From Sulfuricurvum sp. (lineage in GTDB: Bacteria; Campylobacterota; Campylobacteria; Campylobacterales; Sulfurimonadaceae): a DNA stretch of 64,000 nt. How positions within the stretch are numbered: the stretch's first letter is position 1; each line of letters begins with the position of its first letter. The translations under genes and the position numbers were made by a program. The stretch lies in assembly GCF_023229695.1 (NCBI RefSeq), contig NZ_JALNYS010000006.1, positions 62,001 through 126,000 on the forward strand, given 5' to 3'. The notes beneath the pieces were generated by a model. The model saw only the letters and a program-made list of their open reading frames with translations, did not search any database and had not been told where the DNA came from. Positions 32,730 to 42,348 of the stretch are shown here, piece after piece.

Positions 32730-32863
32730 AGACTTCTTGCATAACCTTGTAATGTAAGAAGTTTCTGCCTCGAAGAGGCAAGCTTTAGTGCCATAGCGGC
32801 CAGCGTAGTGCTTTGGGCTTTGCTCAAAGCACGTTTAAAATAGAGTTCTGCAAGAACTCTATT
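32730..32863 (-). repeat. Dispersed repeat family 2, copy 3
   Basis: Reverse-orientation relative of 7509-7723, with the AGACTTCTT..AAGAAGT terminal hairpin on the left and the core on the right. It ends in a perfect 11 bp hairpin (AATAGAGTTCT at 32839-32849, GCA loop, AGAACTCTATT at 32853-32863). This last hairpin overlaps the stop codon of the next gene and may terminate it. Confidence 0.8.
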
Positions 32864-33149
32864 GAGGGGTGATCCGCTTTTGCAGCTTATCGGCAATGGC
32901 ATCGCCTAACCGTTCCAGCGGCATATTTTTATTAGATGGCGTAGATTGGGAGCCTTTGCTCCCATTGCTCTCATTTTTTTCCTGCGAAACAGCCTCTTGC
33001 GGTGCCATAACAAACGGCTCACTCGGTACAGATTCAACGGAAATATTCTCTTCGTTCTGGGATAAATTGATCTTATCGGCATCCCAATAAAACGCTTTAA
33101 AAACAATAAGGGTAAGGAGGAAAAGAGTGGTGTAAACAAATACGCGCAT
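32859..33149 (-). CDS. Small membrane-anchored hypothetical protein
   Basis: A 96-residue protein starting at ATG 33149 (MRVFVYTTLF) with one N-terminal transmembrane helix (about 3-20) and a charged, Ser/Asn-rich periplasmic or cytoplasmic tail ending ERLGDAIADKLQKRITPQ. AAGGG is nine bases upstream. Its stop codon lies inside the family-2 repeat hairpin, so the repeat probably altered or supplied the C-terminus. No family recognised. Confidence 0.55.
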   Translation of the reverse strand: MRVFVYTTLFLLTLIVFKAFYWDADKINLSQNEENISVESVPSEPFVMAPQEAVSQEKNESNGSKGSQSTPSNKNMPLERLGDAIADKLQKRITPQ

Positions 33150-33171
33150 TTTCAAATACCCTTTTACTTTA

Positions 33172-33309
33172 TTTAACGCACTTTTCGCTCATAGCCCGGA
33201 AAGTGGCAGGGACTAAAGTCCCTACAACCCCCTAAAGCTTCCCGTATCTTTCGGATACGGGAGATTACTAACCTTTTCGCACTTGTTTATACAAAGCGCA
33301 TATGGTCAG
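33172..33309 (-). repeat. Structured MITE-like repeat, copy F
   Basis: A 138 bp copy, reverse orientation, from TTTAACGCACTTTTCG to GCGCATATGGTCAG. The main hairpin is GTATC/GATAC as in copy A. It lies just upstream of the small membrane protein gene. Confidence 0.8.
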
Positions 33310-33457
33310 ATTCACAACCGAATATATTAGCAAACCTACTTAAAATTATTCTTCAGAGTACTAACAATATCTATTTTTTAAGTAAAACTTCAACTAATTA
33401 TTCCAACAACAAGTTACCTTTCGTTGGAGTATAAAAGGGAGAAGGGGGACGAGAGGA

Positions 33458-34834
33458 TTATCTCCCCCGTCCGCCCGATTTTTTCGGTGACGGTTTTTTG
33501 TTCCCCATAGCGTTGGTTCTACCTGAACTACTCTCTTTGCCTGTAGATTCATCGCGTGCAACACGCGGTCCGCGCTTACCGATAAATTTCGGCTGTACGG
33601 GATCTTTTTTACGCTTGTTGCCGAAGGCTCCGGCCGTTTTCCCTTTTTTCTCCCCCTCTTTCGAGAGGCTTTTCCCCCGCGTTTTCACCACACCGTCATC
33701 CGCCGGCGGCTCAAATCCGGGAACGAGAATCGTTTCGATCTTTTTCCCCAGCATCGTAATGATCTTCTTCCATGAGATGTGTTCACCCGAAGAGAGGAGT
33801 GTAATCGCCAGCCCCTCATTTCCCGCACGTCCCGTCCGACCGATACGGTGAAGATAGTCGGTGCTGATATGAGGGATGTCGTAGTTAATCACGACCGGAA
33901 GCCCCTCGATGTCCAAACCGCGCGCCGCGATATCGGTCGCGACGAGGATACGGGCGGTACCGTCTCGAAACTCGCTGAGCGCACGGTCGCGTGCCCCGTG
34001 TTTTTTGTTACCGTGGATGACAACGTTTTTAAGACCGCTCAGCGTAAGTTCGGCACTCACCTCATCGGCTTCCACTTTGGTACGGGTAAAGACGAGAACC
34101 TGCGGATAGTTGTTCGAACCGATCAGAAACGACAACAGCTCTTTTTTACGCTCTTTTTCGACCGGATGAACCACTTGACGCAGCGTCATATCGGCAGCTT
34201 TGAGGTTATCGATCTCGATCAATAGCGGCTTTTTGAGAATCTTTTCGCTGAGCTGCTTGACCGCAGGGGTCATCGTTGCCGAAAACAGCATATTTTGGCG
34301 TGAAGTCGGGAGCAAATCGATGATCTGTTCCACTTCACGGATGAATCCCATATCGAAAATCGTATCGGCTTCGTCAAATACCAGATATTCAATCCGCGAG
34401 AGGGGGATATACCCCTGTTTGTTCAGCTCGATCAGGCGTCCCGGAGTCGCGACGATGATGTCGACCCCTTCGCTCAGCTCTTTTGCCTGACGGGCCATAT
34501 TTGCCCCACCGAAAAGGGGTAAACAGACCAGTTCAAGCCCCTCTGCGTACGATTCGATGGCCAAAGCAACCTGAGCGGCGAGTTCGCGCGTCGGCACAAT
34601 AACCAATGCACGAGCACTCGATTGGCGCGGCTCAGAAGCTGCGGCAAGTTTTTGAAGGATCGGTAACGCAAACGCGGCGGTTTTTCCCGTCCCTGTCTGT
34701 GCTGCACCTAAAATATCGCGTCCTCGTAATACGAGGGGGATCACTTTTGACTGGATCGGCGTAGGCTCATTATAACCTTTTGCCGCGAGAGTATCGAGTA
34801 AATGGGGGGTAAGCCCCAGAGTCGTAAATGACAT
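33458..34834 (-). CDS. rhlE: DEAD-box RNA helicase, RhlE-like
   Basis: A 458-residue ATP-dependent RNA helicase. The Q motif (GYNEPTPIQ) is followed by Walker A AQTGTGKT (45-52), PTRELAAQV, the DEAD box, SAT, ARGLDIEG and HRIGRTGR, then a basic, Gly/Lys-rich C-terminal tail ending GGRGR. This is the RhlE-type layout. It acts in rRNA or mRNA remodelling. It is a single gene, flanked by MITE copies F and G (the 33310-33457 gap is AT-rich with no gene seen). Confidence 0.9.
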   Translation of the reverse strand: MSFTTLGLTPHLLDTLAAKGYNEPTPIQSKVIPLVLRGRDILGAAQTGTGKTAAFALPILQKLAAASEPRQSSARALVIVPTRELAAQVALAIESYAEGLELVCLPLFGGANMARQAKELSEGVDIIVATPGRLIELNKQGYIPLSRIEYLVFDEADTIFDMGFIREVEQIIDLLPTSRQNMLFSATMTPAVKQLSEKILKKPLLIEIDNLKAADMTLRQVVHPVEKERKKELLSFLIGSNNYPQVLVFTRTKVEADEVSAELTLSGLKNVVIHGNKKHGARDRALSEFRDGTARILVATDIAARGLDIEGLPVVINYDIPHISTDYLHRIGRTGRAGNEGLAITLLSSGEHISWKKIITMLGKKIETILVPGFEPPADDGVVKTRGKSLSKEGEKKGKTAGAFGNKRKKDPVQPKFIGKRGPRVARDESTGKESSSGRTNAMGNKKPSPKKSGGRGR

Positions 34835-34901
34835 TGCAGTATTACCTTTTGGTATCTTATTCTATAAGTGTAACATTTTTACCCTTTATAGCTCATTTCT
34901 A

Positions 34902-35028
34902 ATGTTACGCACATTAGGAACGAAGTCCCTAATGTGGCAGGGACATTTGTCCCCTGCACCCCCCCTGAAGCTACCCGCATCTTTTAGATGCGGGAAATTA
35001 CTGCCCTTTTTTAGGTACGATACCGTCA
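34902..35028 (-). repeat. Structured MITE-like repeat, copy G (diverged)
   Basis: A reverse-orientation copy whose first hairpin has changed completely yet still pairs: CACATTAGG..CCTAATGTG in place of CACTTT(C)CGGGC..GCCCGGAAAGTG. Other hairpins are GCATC/GATGC and GGGAC/GTCCC. The fourth hairpin is missing and the right terminus is degenerate. Its right edge lies about 20 bp before the glycoside-hydrolase start. Confidence 0.7.
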
Positions 35029-35049
35029 TAGAAAAGATAAAGGTTCAGT

Positions 35050-36264
35050 GTGAGAATTCTCGCTATTTTAACAGGATGTTTTGCCCTAACATGGGGGGCG
35101 ATGACGAGTGGAACGGTATACGATCAAGTGACCTCAAAACCGATCAAAAATGCCATCATTATTGCCGAAGGGAGAGAATACCGCAGCGATGAAAACGGAA
35201 TCTTCAGTGTCCCCGAATCGAAAGTCATCGGAGTGCGCGCCATCGGCTACAAGCGCAAATTTTACACGAAGGGGGGGAAGATGGTACTCACCCCTTTTAC
35301 CCCCAAAGCCCTTTACCTCTCCAGCTTCGGTGCCACCCACAACGGCATCATGGGCAATGCCAAAGAGCTGATCGCCGCTACCGAACTCAATGCCCTCGTC
35401 ATCGATATCAAGATGGATCGGGGGCAAGTGGCCTATGCCACAGCCAATCCGACGGCCAACCGGATCGGAGCGCAAAAACTGATCCTTTTCAAAGATCTCA
35501 AAAACTTTGTTTCCAAGCTCAAATGTGAGGGGATCTATACGATTGCCCGGATAGTCACGTTTAAAGACACCCCTCTCGTTGCCCTCCATCCGCAGTGGGG
35601 TGTCCACCGGAGCGACGGTTCCCTTTTTCAGGACAAAGAGGGGCTCTATTGGATCGATGCGTCGCGCAAAGAGAGCTGGGATTATCCGATTTCAATCGCC
35701 ACGGAAGCGGCAGAAGCGGGTTTTGATGAAATACAGTTTGACTACATCCGTTTTCCCGATGCAAAAGGGATTGTATTTTCGGTCCCCAATACCCAAGCGG
35801 AACGGGTCAAAGCCATTGCCGGATTTTTAGAAAAAGCCCGATCCAGACTGACCCCATACAACGTCTTTATCTCGGCCGATATCTTCGGTTATACCAGCTG
35901 GAACGACACCGATACCGATATCGGACAACGCGTAGACGCCCTCTCCCCCTATGTCGATTACCTCTCTCCGATGCTGTATCCTTCGGGCTTTCATATGGGG
36001 ATTCCCGGATACCGCAATCCGGTCGCCGCCAATTATGAAATCGTCAAACAATCGTTGGACAGAGCCCTCAAAAAATCGGGAACTTCCCCCCTTGCCTACC
36101 GTCCGTGGCTTCAGGCATTTCGAGACTATGCCTTTGACCGCCGTCTCTACGGGGCAAAAGAGATTCGCGACCAAATACGTGCCAGTGAAGATTTCGGAAG
36201 CTGCGGATGGATTTTGTGGAATCCCCGTAACGTTTACAGTGCGGCAGGACTCCTTAAGCTTTAA
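35050..36264 (+). CDS. Putative glycoside hydrolase (DUF4015 type)
   Basis: A 404-residue protein starting with GTG behind AAAGG, with an N-terminal signal-like segment (LAILTGCFALTWGA). Residues 18-80 resemble a carboxypeptidase-regulatory-like beta-sandwich (GTVYDQVTSKPIKNAII). The rest is a TIM-barrel-like domain of the DUF4015 putative glycosidase family, with LVIDIKMDRGQVAY, 'EIQFDYIRFPDAKG' and 'GWILWNPRNVYS'. The acidic residues in FDEIQFDYIRFPD are likely catalytic. It should act on an exported or surface polysaccharide. Confidence 0.8.
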   Translation: MRILAILTGCFALTWGAMTSGTVYDQVTSKPIKNAIIIAEGREYRSDENGIFSVPESKVIGVRAIGYKRKFYTKGGKMVLTPFTPKALYLSSFGATHNGIMGNAKELIAATELNALVIDIKMDRGQVAYATANPTANRIGAQKLILFKDLKNFVSKLKCEGIYTIARIVTFKDTPLVALHPQWGVHRSDGSLFQDKEGLYWIDASRKESWDYPISIATEAAEAGFDEIQFDYIRFPDAKGIVFSVPNTQAERVKAIAGFLEKARSRLTPYNVFISADIFGYTSWNDTDTDIGQRVDALSPYVDYLSPMLYPSGFHMGIPGYRNPVAANYEIVKQSLDRALKKSGTSPLAYRPWLQAFRDYAFDRRLYGAKEIRDQIRASEDFGSCGWILWNPRNVYSAAGLLKL

Positions 36265-36360
36265 TGCACGTCATTTTTCAGGTTGTATATATTGGCATAG
36301 ATATATAATACTTTTACTCTAACAGAGTTTTCCTCACTCTGTTTTTAACATCGAGGTATC

Positions 36361-36738
36361 ATGAATTCAGAAAAAGTTATCTCAGGTTTTTTTATCATCC
36401 TTGCACTCACCCTTAATTTCGGTTTTGTAGTGGGGGATATCGACGTTATCGCCTATCACAGTGTGTATGAGCTTGTTGCCGCCATTGTCGTCAACCTTAT
36501 CGCTACCATTATGAAGTTGGGGGATAAAACGCAAACCGGTTCGGTTCTCCTCGCAACGAGTTTCGTCGCCGATTTGCAGCTCATCGCTGCGGCATCGGTG
36601 TGGGGCATCGTCAACATGACAAGCGTTATGACGCCGGAACTTTTTACGATCGTTGTATCGCTGGCGACAGGTGCTTTGGTGGCCAATGTCATATCCGTCG
36701 CTTTGTTCGTCGGCGAAACCCTTCTTCTAAAACGCTGA
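36361..36738 (+). CDS. Small integral membrane protein
   Basis: A 125-residue protein with four hydrophobic segments (about 8-26, 32-50, 63-85, 92-120). I associate it with the DUF6394-like proteins of Campylobacterota, with low certainty. It lies 12 bases before a K+-channel gene on the same strand, so it may be an accessory subunit. TATAATAC at about 36303-36310 can be its -10 box. Confidence 0.65.
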   Translation: MNSEKVISGFFIILALTLNFGFVVGDIDVIAYHSVYELVAAIVVNLIATIMKLGDKTQTGSVLLATSFVADLQLIAAASVWGIVNMTSVMTPELFTIVVSLATGALVANVISVALFVGETLLLKR

Positions 36739-36750
36739 TCCATTTTTTCG

Positions 36751-38415
36751 ATGAATAAAACGGAAGCGTCCATCTGGCTATTTTTACGGAAAATGAGAAC
36801 GCCGTTGATCGTTCTCAATCTCGCCCATGCCATTCCGGTGATCCTTCTTACCCTTGTCCCGGGGATAGATGCTCAGGGCAATGCGGCCCATCTTAGCTTT
36901 TTTGATGCCATGTACATTGTCGGCTATACGGCAACGACGATCGGATTCGGCGAAATCCCCTACCCCTTCACCTATCCGCAGCGGATCGTCGTCTTGTTAA
37001 CCATCTATGCGACGGTTCCGGCTTGGATCTATGCTCTGGGTTCCATCATTGCTCTACTTCAGGAGAAGACATTTATTTATGCGATCAAGATGAATACCTT
37101 TCGGCGCAAAGTACGTCATTTGGGACAAGACTTTATCATCATCTGCGGCTATACCGATGCGGGAAAACTGCTCATCGATAAACTCAATCAGGACAATCTC
37201 TATCGGATCGTCGTCATCGACAAGAGCATCGAAAAAATCGAGTCGCTGATCAGCGAACTCTATATGCCCTCCATCCCCGCCATCGTCGCCGATGCCTCGA
37301 TGACCGATGTTCTGCGCTCATCGGGGGTTCAGTCTCCCAACTGCAAATTTCTCATCACCCTTTTCGATGACGATCAGCTCAATCTCAAAATCTCCGTCCG
37401 GGCCCGTATCCTGAACGAACATCTCAAAATTATCGCCCGTTCCGGTGTCAAACACGGCGGCGAAAATCTGGCCAATATCGGGGTCGACCACGTCATCGAT
37501 ATCTTCTCCATCATCGCACGGCGAATCGATTTTGCCCTCAAATCCCCCTATCTGTTCAACCTCCTTAGCTGGGTGCAGGGGGGAAACCTCCACGTCAGTA
37601 AAAGCGATATCCTCCCGATGGGAAAATACATCGTCTGCAGTAAGGGGAGATTCGGAAAAACACTCCAAAATACCCTGGATAAAAACGGTATCGACTACAC
37701 CTATCTGGACATCAACAAAGAGGTGCACGAAAAAGTCTCTTCCGATCAGGATTTCTTTCTTCAAGCCGGGATCGAAGAGGCCTCCTGTATCATTGCCGGG
37801 ACCAACGACGATGCGATCAATCTCTCGATCATCGCGACCGCGCGTACCCTCAACCCCCGTATTTTTGCCATCGTTCGGGAAAACGAACTGGAAGAAAAGA
37901 GTCTCTTCTCCCATCTGAGAGTCGATAAAATTTTCATCGTTGATCAGATTGCCGCGCTGGACGGATACAACTACATCGACCGCCCGATGACATTTGAATT
38001 TATCGAAGGGATTTCCGATTTTACCAAAGAGAAACTGGTCGATACCCTGCTCCTCATTACCGACAAGGTAAACAAACGTCCGGCCCTCATCGAGATGTCC
38101 GTTGATCAAAACCATATGTACGCCCTCCACCGGTTCGTCCGCCATACCCCCGTAACGATCAAACAGTTGCTAAACAACCCCTACCGCGACGGCAATGATC
38201 TTGAAATCGTCATTTTGGGGCTCAAACGTGCCGACGGTACGTTTATCCTCATCCCTGCGCTCGACACCCCTCTTCAAGCCGACGATCATATCCTCTTTGC
38301 AACAACCCGTCCGAGTCTGGAACAGTTTAAGACGATCGTCAACCATTATTATGAGCTCTATTACGTCATTCACGGGACGGAAGCACAACGATTTATGTTG
38401 CCATGGTCCAAATAG
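36751..38415 (+). CDS. Potassium channel with two RCK (TrkA-N) domains
   Basis: A 554-residue protein. Two transmembrane helices flank a pore loop whose selectivity filter is TTIGFGE (62-68). A first NAD-binding RCK domain (about 128-260, FIIICGYTDAGKLLIDKL) and a second (about 285-420) follow, then C-terminal RCK-C-like domains. It should be a ligand-gated K+ channel regulated by nucleotides or Ca2+. 'TIGFGE' differs slightly from the canonical TVGYGD. It overlaps hrpB by 13 bases. Confidence 0.88.
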   Translation: MNKTEASIWLFLRKMRTPLIVLNLAHAIPVILLTLVPGIDAQGNAAHLSFFDAMYIVGYTATTIGFGEIPYPFTYPQRIVVLLTIYATVPAWIYALGSIIALLQEKTFIYAIKMNTFRRKVRHLGQDFIIICGYTDAGKLLIDKLNQDNLYRIVVIDKSIEKIESLISELYMPSIPAIVADASMTDVLRSSGVQSPNCKFLITLFDDDQLNLKISVRARILNEHLKIIARSGVKHGGENLANIGVDHVIDIFSIIARRIDFALKSPYLFNLLSWVQGGNLHVSKSDILPMGKYIVCSKGRFGKTLQNTLDKNGIDYTYLDINKEVHEKVSSDQDFFLQAGIEEASCIIAGTNDDAINLSIIATARTLNPRIFAIVRENELEEKSLFSHLRVDKIFIVDQIAALDGYNYIDRPMTFEFIEGISDFTKEKLVDTLLLITDKVNKRPALIEMSVDQNHMYALHRFVRHTPVTIKQLLNNPYRDGNDLEIVILGLKRADGTFILIPALDTPLQADDHILFATTRPSLEQFKTIVNHYYELYYVIHGTEAQRFMLPWSK

Positions 38416-40928
38416 CCTCCCTCCCCATTTACGCCGTTATCGGCGATATCCGAAAGACGCTGGCTTCCCATAACCGCCTGATACTTCAAGCCCCTCCCGG
38501 TGCCGGAAAAACGACGGCACTCCCCCTTTCGCTCCTTCAGGAACCGTGGCTGGAGGGGAAAATGATTTTGCTCCTCTCCCCCCGCCGTGTTGCCGCGCGC
38601 GCGGCCGCCGAGCGTATGGCGCAGATGCTGGGCGAAGAGGTGGGGGAATCGGTCGGTTACCATATCCGTTCGGAGAGACGAATGGGGCCGAAAACCAGAA
38701 TTCTCGTTATGACCGAGGGGATTTTGACCCGCCGGCTTCAGAGTGATCCTGCATTGGAAGATGTCGCCTTGGTCATTTTTGATGAGTTTCATGAACGCCA
38801 TTTGCACAGCGACCTCTCCCTCGCGTTTGCCCTCCAGACGCAGGAGTTTCTCCGTGACGATCTCAAAATTGCGGTGATGTCGGCAACCCTCGATACCTTG
38901 GGGTTAGAGGCGGTGTTGGATTTTCCCCCCGTTATCACGAGCGAAGGGAAAAGTTACCCCGTCGCCATCACCCACCTCCCTGCAAATACCCCTGCCCTCG
39001 ATGGGCGAAATCTGATTTCGCACCTTTTTTCCCTCATCCGGGAGATTGTGCAGCGCGAATCGGGAAACATCCTCGTCTTCCTCCCGGGCGTCCGTGAAAT
39101 CAAATCACTTGAAACACTTCTAAAAGAGTTCCTACGCAATACCGCCCCCGATATTCTTGTCGCCCCCCTCTACGGCGATCTTTCCAAAAATGGACAGGAA
39201 GCGGCAATCTATCCCTGTGAGCAAAGAAAAATCGTCCTCTCCACCAATATCGCCGAAACCAGCCTCACGATCGAAGGGATACGGATCGTCATCGATTCGG
39301 GTCTGGAGAGGGTCGTACGCTTTGACCCCTCCAGCGGTATGGAGAGGCTCATAACCCAAAAGATATCCCGCGCCTCCGCAACACAGCGGGCCGGACGGGC
39401 CGGACGCCAAAGCGAAGGGAGCTGTTACCGTTTATGGAGCGAAATTGCCCACCACTCCCTCTCTCCTTACAGCGAACCCGAAATCCTCCAATCCGATCTC
39501 GCCCCTCTGGCTCTGGAACTATCGGCATGGGGATCGCGCCCCGAAGATCTGGCATGGATCGATCCCCCTCCCCCGCGTGCTTTTAAACATGCCTCTACCC
39601 TGCTAGAGGAGCTGGGTCTGCTCACCTCGCCGGCACAGATCACCCCGCAGGGAAGGTCGGTCCTCTCCCTCGGTCTGCATCCGAGACTTGCACACATGCT
39701 GCACATGGGGCAAAAACTTCAAATTGTAGGCGAAGCGATCCTTTTAGCGGCCCTTTTAAGCGAACGCGATCCCCTGTCCGGTTCGTCGGAGCGCTCCGCC
39801 GACATTCGGGAGCGGTTTTGGCTTCTGAGCGATCTTCTTCAAAACCGCCCTATCCCCCCCCATCTGCGCGAAGGGGTGCAGCGGGTCCTACTCAGCGCCC
39901 GCGATCTGGCCAAACGTCTCAAAAGCCCATTGAAACTCACGGCCGATTTCTCCGATACGATGCTCGCCGTTTTGCTGGCAATGGCCTATCCCGACCGTAT
40001 TTCACGCTCCCGCGACACCTCAAATCGCCGCTACCTCAGCGTCAACGGCAAAGAATCGGTTTTGGACCCCCGAGACGACCTCAGCGGTTCCGAATGGCTC
40101 ATCATCGCCCGCAGCGACGGCCACACCCAATCAGCCCGCATCCATCTGTGCGCACCGATTTCTCTCGAAGATTTGGAAACCTACCTTCCCCACCTTTTCG
40201 AGACGCGCCAAAGCATGACATGGAATCCGAAAACCCAGCGGGTAGAGGCGCGCGAAATCCTCCGCATGGGGGAGATACTCCTCCGATCGCATACGGTTGA
40301 ATGCAATGAACGGGAAAAAATCGGGAAAATTCTGTGCGAAGGGATCGTTCTGAGCGGATTGGAGGCTTTGCCGTGGACGGAGCAGTCACGCTCACTGCTG
40401 TATCGGCTCCGTGCGTTTCACCGTCACGGAGAGATTACCGAAGATTTTAGTGACGCGGCACTTTTCGATACCCTGCCTCTGTGGTTGATGCCCCATTTTA
40501 CGACCCACAGCTCCCTCAAAGATCTCCACTCTCTTGACCTCACCACGATTCTTGCTTCCCGGATCGAGTGGGAGACGCTACGTCGCCTCGATGCACTCCT
40601 CCCCCCTTTTTTTACCGCACCGACGGGGAGCAAGATTCCCATCGACTACAGCGATCCCGATGCTCCCGTACTGGCGCTGCGGATACAGGAGATGTTCGGC
40701 GTCACAACCCATCCAAGCGTTATGGGGGGGAAACTCCCCCTCCTCATCCATCTCCTCTCCCCCGCACACCGCCCGATCCAGATGACCCGTGATCTGATCG
40801 GATTTTGGAACGGCTCCTACGGCGAGGTCAAAAAAGAGCTCAAAGGGAGATACCCCAAACACTACTGGCCCGACGACCCGCAAACCGCGCAGCCGACGAC
40901 ACGGACCAAAAAGTTTATGACCCCCTAA
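38403..40928 (+). CDS. hrpB: ATP-dependent helicase HrpB
   Basis: An 841-residue DEAH-like helicase of the HrpB family. Motif I is APPGAGKT (30-37), then LLSPRRVAARA, DEFHERHLHSDL, MSATLD, STNIAETSLTIEG and QRAGRAGR, with the HrpB-specific C-terminal domain extending to the end. Length fits HrpB. Role in RNA metabolism is not well defined. It starts inside the K+-channel gene and ends overlapping recR tail to tail by four bases. Confidence 0.9.
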   Translation: MVQIASLPIYAVIGDIRKTLASHNRLILQAPPGAGKTTALPLSLLQEPWLEGKMILLLSPRRVAARAAAERMAQMLGEEVGESVGYHIRSERRMGPKTRILVMTEGILTRRLQSDPALEDVALVIFDEFHERHLHSDLSLAFALQTQEFLRDDLKIAVMSATLDTLGLEAVLDFPPVITSEGKSYPVAITHLPANTPALDGRNLISHLFSLIREIVQRESGNILVFLPGVREIKSLETLLKEFLRNTAPDILVAPLYGDLSKNGQEAAIYPCEQRKIVLSTNIAETSLTIEGIRIVIDSGLERVVRFDPSSGMERLITQKISRASATQRAGRAGRQSEGSCYRLWSEIAHHSLSPYSEPEILQSDLAPLALELSAWGSRPEDLAWIDPPPPRAFKHASTLLEELGLLTSPAQITPQGRSVLSLGLHPRLAHMLHMGQKLQIVGEAILLAALLSERDPLSGSSERSADIRERFWLLSDLLQNRPIPPHLREGVQRVLLSARDLAKRLKSPLKLTADFSDTMLAVLLAMAYPDRISRSRDTSNRRYLSVNGKESVLDPRDDLSGSEWLIIARSDGHTQSARIHLCAPISLEDLETYLPHLFETRQSMTWNPKTQRVEAREILRMGEILLRSHTVECNEREKIGKILCEGIVLSGLEALPWTEQSRSLLYRLRAFHRHGEITEDFSDAALFDTLPLWLMPHFTTHSSLKDLHSLDLTTILASRIEWETLRRLDALLPPFFTAPTGSKIPIDYSDPDAPVLALRIQEMFGVTTHPSVMGGKLPLLIHLLSPAHRPIQMTRDLIGFWNGSYGEVKKELKGRYPKHYWPDDPQTAQPTTRTKKFMTP

Positions 40929-41494
40929 ATACTCACCCGATCTTCCATCGCCTTGGTAAGCGAGAGGATATCGACATTCTCCAGACTCACCCCGGTCGGT
41001 ACCCCCTGCGCGATACGGCTGAACCGGACATCCAGATCATAGAGCTTATCCTCGATGTAGAGAATGATCCCCTGATTGGCGATGGACGGTGTCAGGGCAA
41101 AAATCACTTCACGGATACCGCTCTTCACCACGTCGCGCAAATGGGAAATATCCAAATGTTCCACCGAATCGAGGACGAAATAGCGCCCGTCAAAAAGGGC
41201 ATTCTCTTCAAAGGTCAAAATGTCCTTTGCGTTTTCGACGATACACAGGAGTTCATGATTTCTCCGTTCATCGCTGCAAATCGAGCAGAGTTCATCCTCA
41301 CTCAATCCCCCGCATGAGCGGCATTTTCTCAACGATGAGAGGGCATTTTCAATCGCATGAGCCAGTTTCAGCGCCCCGAAACTGTCATTCATCACCATAT
41401 GGTACGCCAGTCGGGTTGCCGATTTCTGGCCGATGGTGGGGAGCTGCTGCAATGCATCGACGAGGCGATTAAATTTTTCGAGGGAACGCTTCAT
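40925..41494 (-). CDS. recR: Recombination protein RecR
   Basis: A 189-residue RecR with an N-terminal helix-hairpin-helix (LPTIGQKSATRLAYH), a four-cysteine zinc finger (C58, C61, C70, C73) and a Toprim domain (LCIVENAKDILTFEE). It acts with RecFO in gap repair. Its start overlaps the end of the upstream antitoxin-like gene by four bases (ATGA). Confidence 0.93.
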   Translation of the reverse strand: MKRSLEKFNRLVDALQQLPTIGQKSATRLAYHMVMNDSFGALKLAHAIENALSSLRKCRSCGGLSEDELCSICSDERRNHELLCIVENAKDILTFEENALFDGRYFVLDSVEHLDISHLRDVVKSGIREVIFALTPSIANQGIILYIEDKLYDLDVRFSRIAQGVPTGVSLENVDILSLTKAMEDRVSI

Positions 41495-41856
41495 TGCTTA
41501 TCCATATATTCTTTGAGAAGTTCGATAAGTTCCTGATCGTTGATGCTCTCTTTTTTACCTTTAGAATAGGTGGTTTTCAGCTCATCCCACAGCGATTCGA
41601 TAGGGGAGACTCTGCCTTGTTTCACATCATCAAGCCCCTGCGTGATCGAGAGGAGGATTTCAGCACCTTGAACTTTTTTCAGTGCTTCGACCATTTTTTC
41701 GTATTCATCTTTAGAAATAAGTACCGCTTCGACTTTGTTGTTTCGCAAAATAGCCAGTTTGGAGGTCGAGCTCTCTTTGAGTTGCGAGAGGTATGAACCG
41801 AACTTTTTAACCAGTTCAGAGGAGGCGATGAGTTCGTTTGAAGCATACGTTACCAT
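41491..41856 (-). CDS. Phd/YefM-like antitoxin without toxin partner
   Basis: A 121-residue protein whose first 80 residues match Phd/YefM antitoxins (ASSELVKKFGSYLSQLKES, then KLAILRNNKVEAVLISKDEYEKM). The C-terminal tail (about 85-121) is acidic and helical, where Phd proteins contact their toxin. No RelE, Doc or PIN toxin is next to it; it is instead coupled to recR by an ATGA overlap. It may be a regulator or a stable orphan. Confidence 0.8.
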   Translation of the reverse strand: MVTYASNELIASSELVKKFGSYLSQLKESSTSKLAILRNNKVEAVLISKDEYEKMVEALKKVQGAEILLSITQGLDDVKQGRVSPIESLWDELKTTYSKGKKESINDQELIELLKEYMDKQ

Positions 41857-42003
41857 ATTATCTACCTCACAATTTCACGTATAATTTAATAGTAATTATA
41901 CATTAAATTTTACTATTTACATAAATATCTGCTGTCATAAAGTTTTTTGAGGGCGCCAACGGAGTGGTTGAATTTTTATAGGAAACGTTTCATCAAAGGA
42001 TGT

Positions 42004-42348
42004 TTAAGAATAATCCTCTATCATTTTTTGCACGACATTTTTTAAAAGAGGTAAATCATTTTTGATTGTATTGTAAACTATTTGACTGTCCACACCAAAA
42101 TATTCATGAATCAAAATATTTCTAAAATCTTTTAAATCTCTCCATACAATTTGGTCATATTTGGAGAGTGTTTCATCTGAGAGGTGAATGGTCGCTTCAC
42201 CTATAATCTCAAATTCTCGAATGGTGGCACTATATACAAGTCTATTTGCAGAAAATTCATCTACACTAAGCCCGTTTGTAAACTCAAATATAGCTTCCGT
42301 CGAATCCAAAATATCTTGTAAAAAAAGAAGCTCGCCTCTTTTAGACAT
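42004..42348 (-). CDS. hepT: HepT-like toxin RNase (module 1)
   Basis: A 114-residue HepT-family (DUF86) protein with the RX4HXY motif in DFRNILIHEYFGVD. By family knowledge HepT is a ribonuclease toxin whose tyrosine in this motif is AMPylated by its MntA partner. The start overlaps the mntA stop by 8 bases. The 147 bp before the next gene downstream is AT-rich without a gene. Confidence 0.85.
   Translation of the reverse strand: MSKRGELLFLQDILDSTEAIFEFTNGLSVDEFSANRLVYSATIREFEIIGEATIHLSDETLSKYDQIVWRDLKDFRNILIHEYFGVDSQIVYNTIKNDLPLLKNVVQKMIEDYS

Noticed and set aside
36280..36320. Sigma-54 promoter (TTGGCATAG...) before the membrane protein/K+ channel genes
   Set aside because: The -12 GC element is missing at the right spacing. 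A plain -10 box (TATAATAC) explains the region better.
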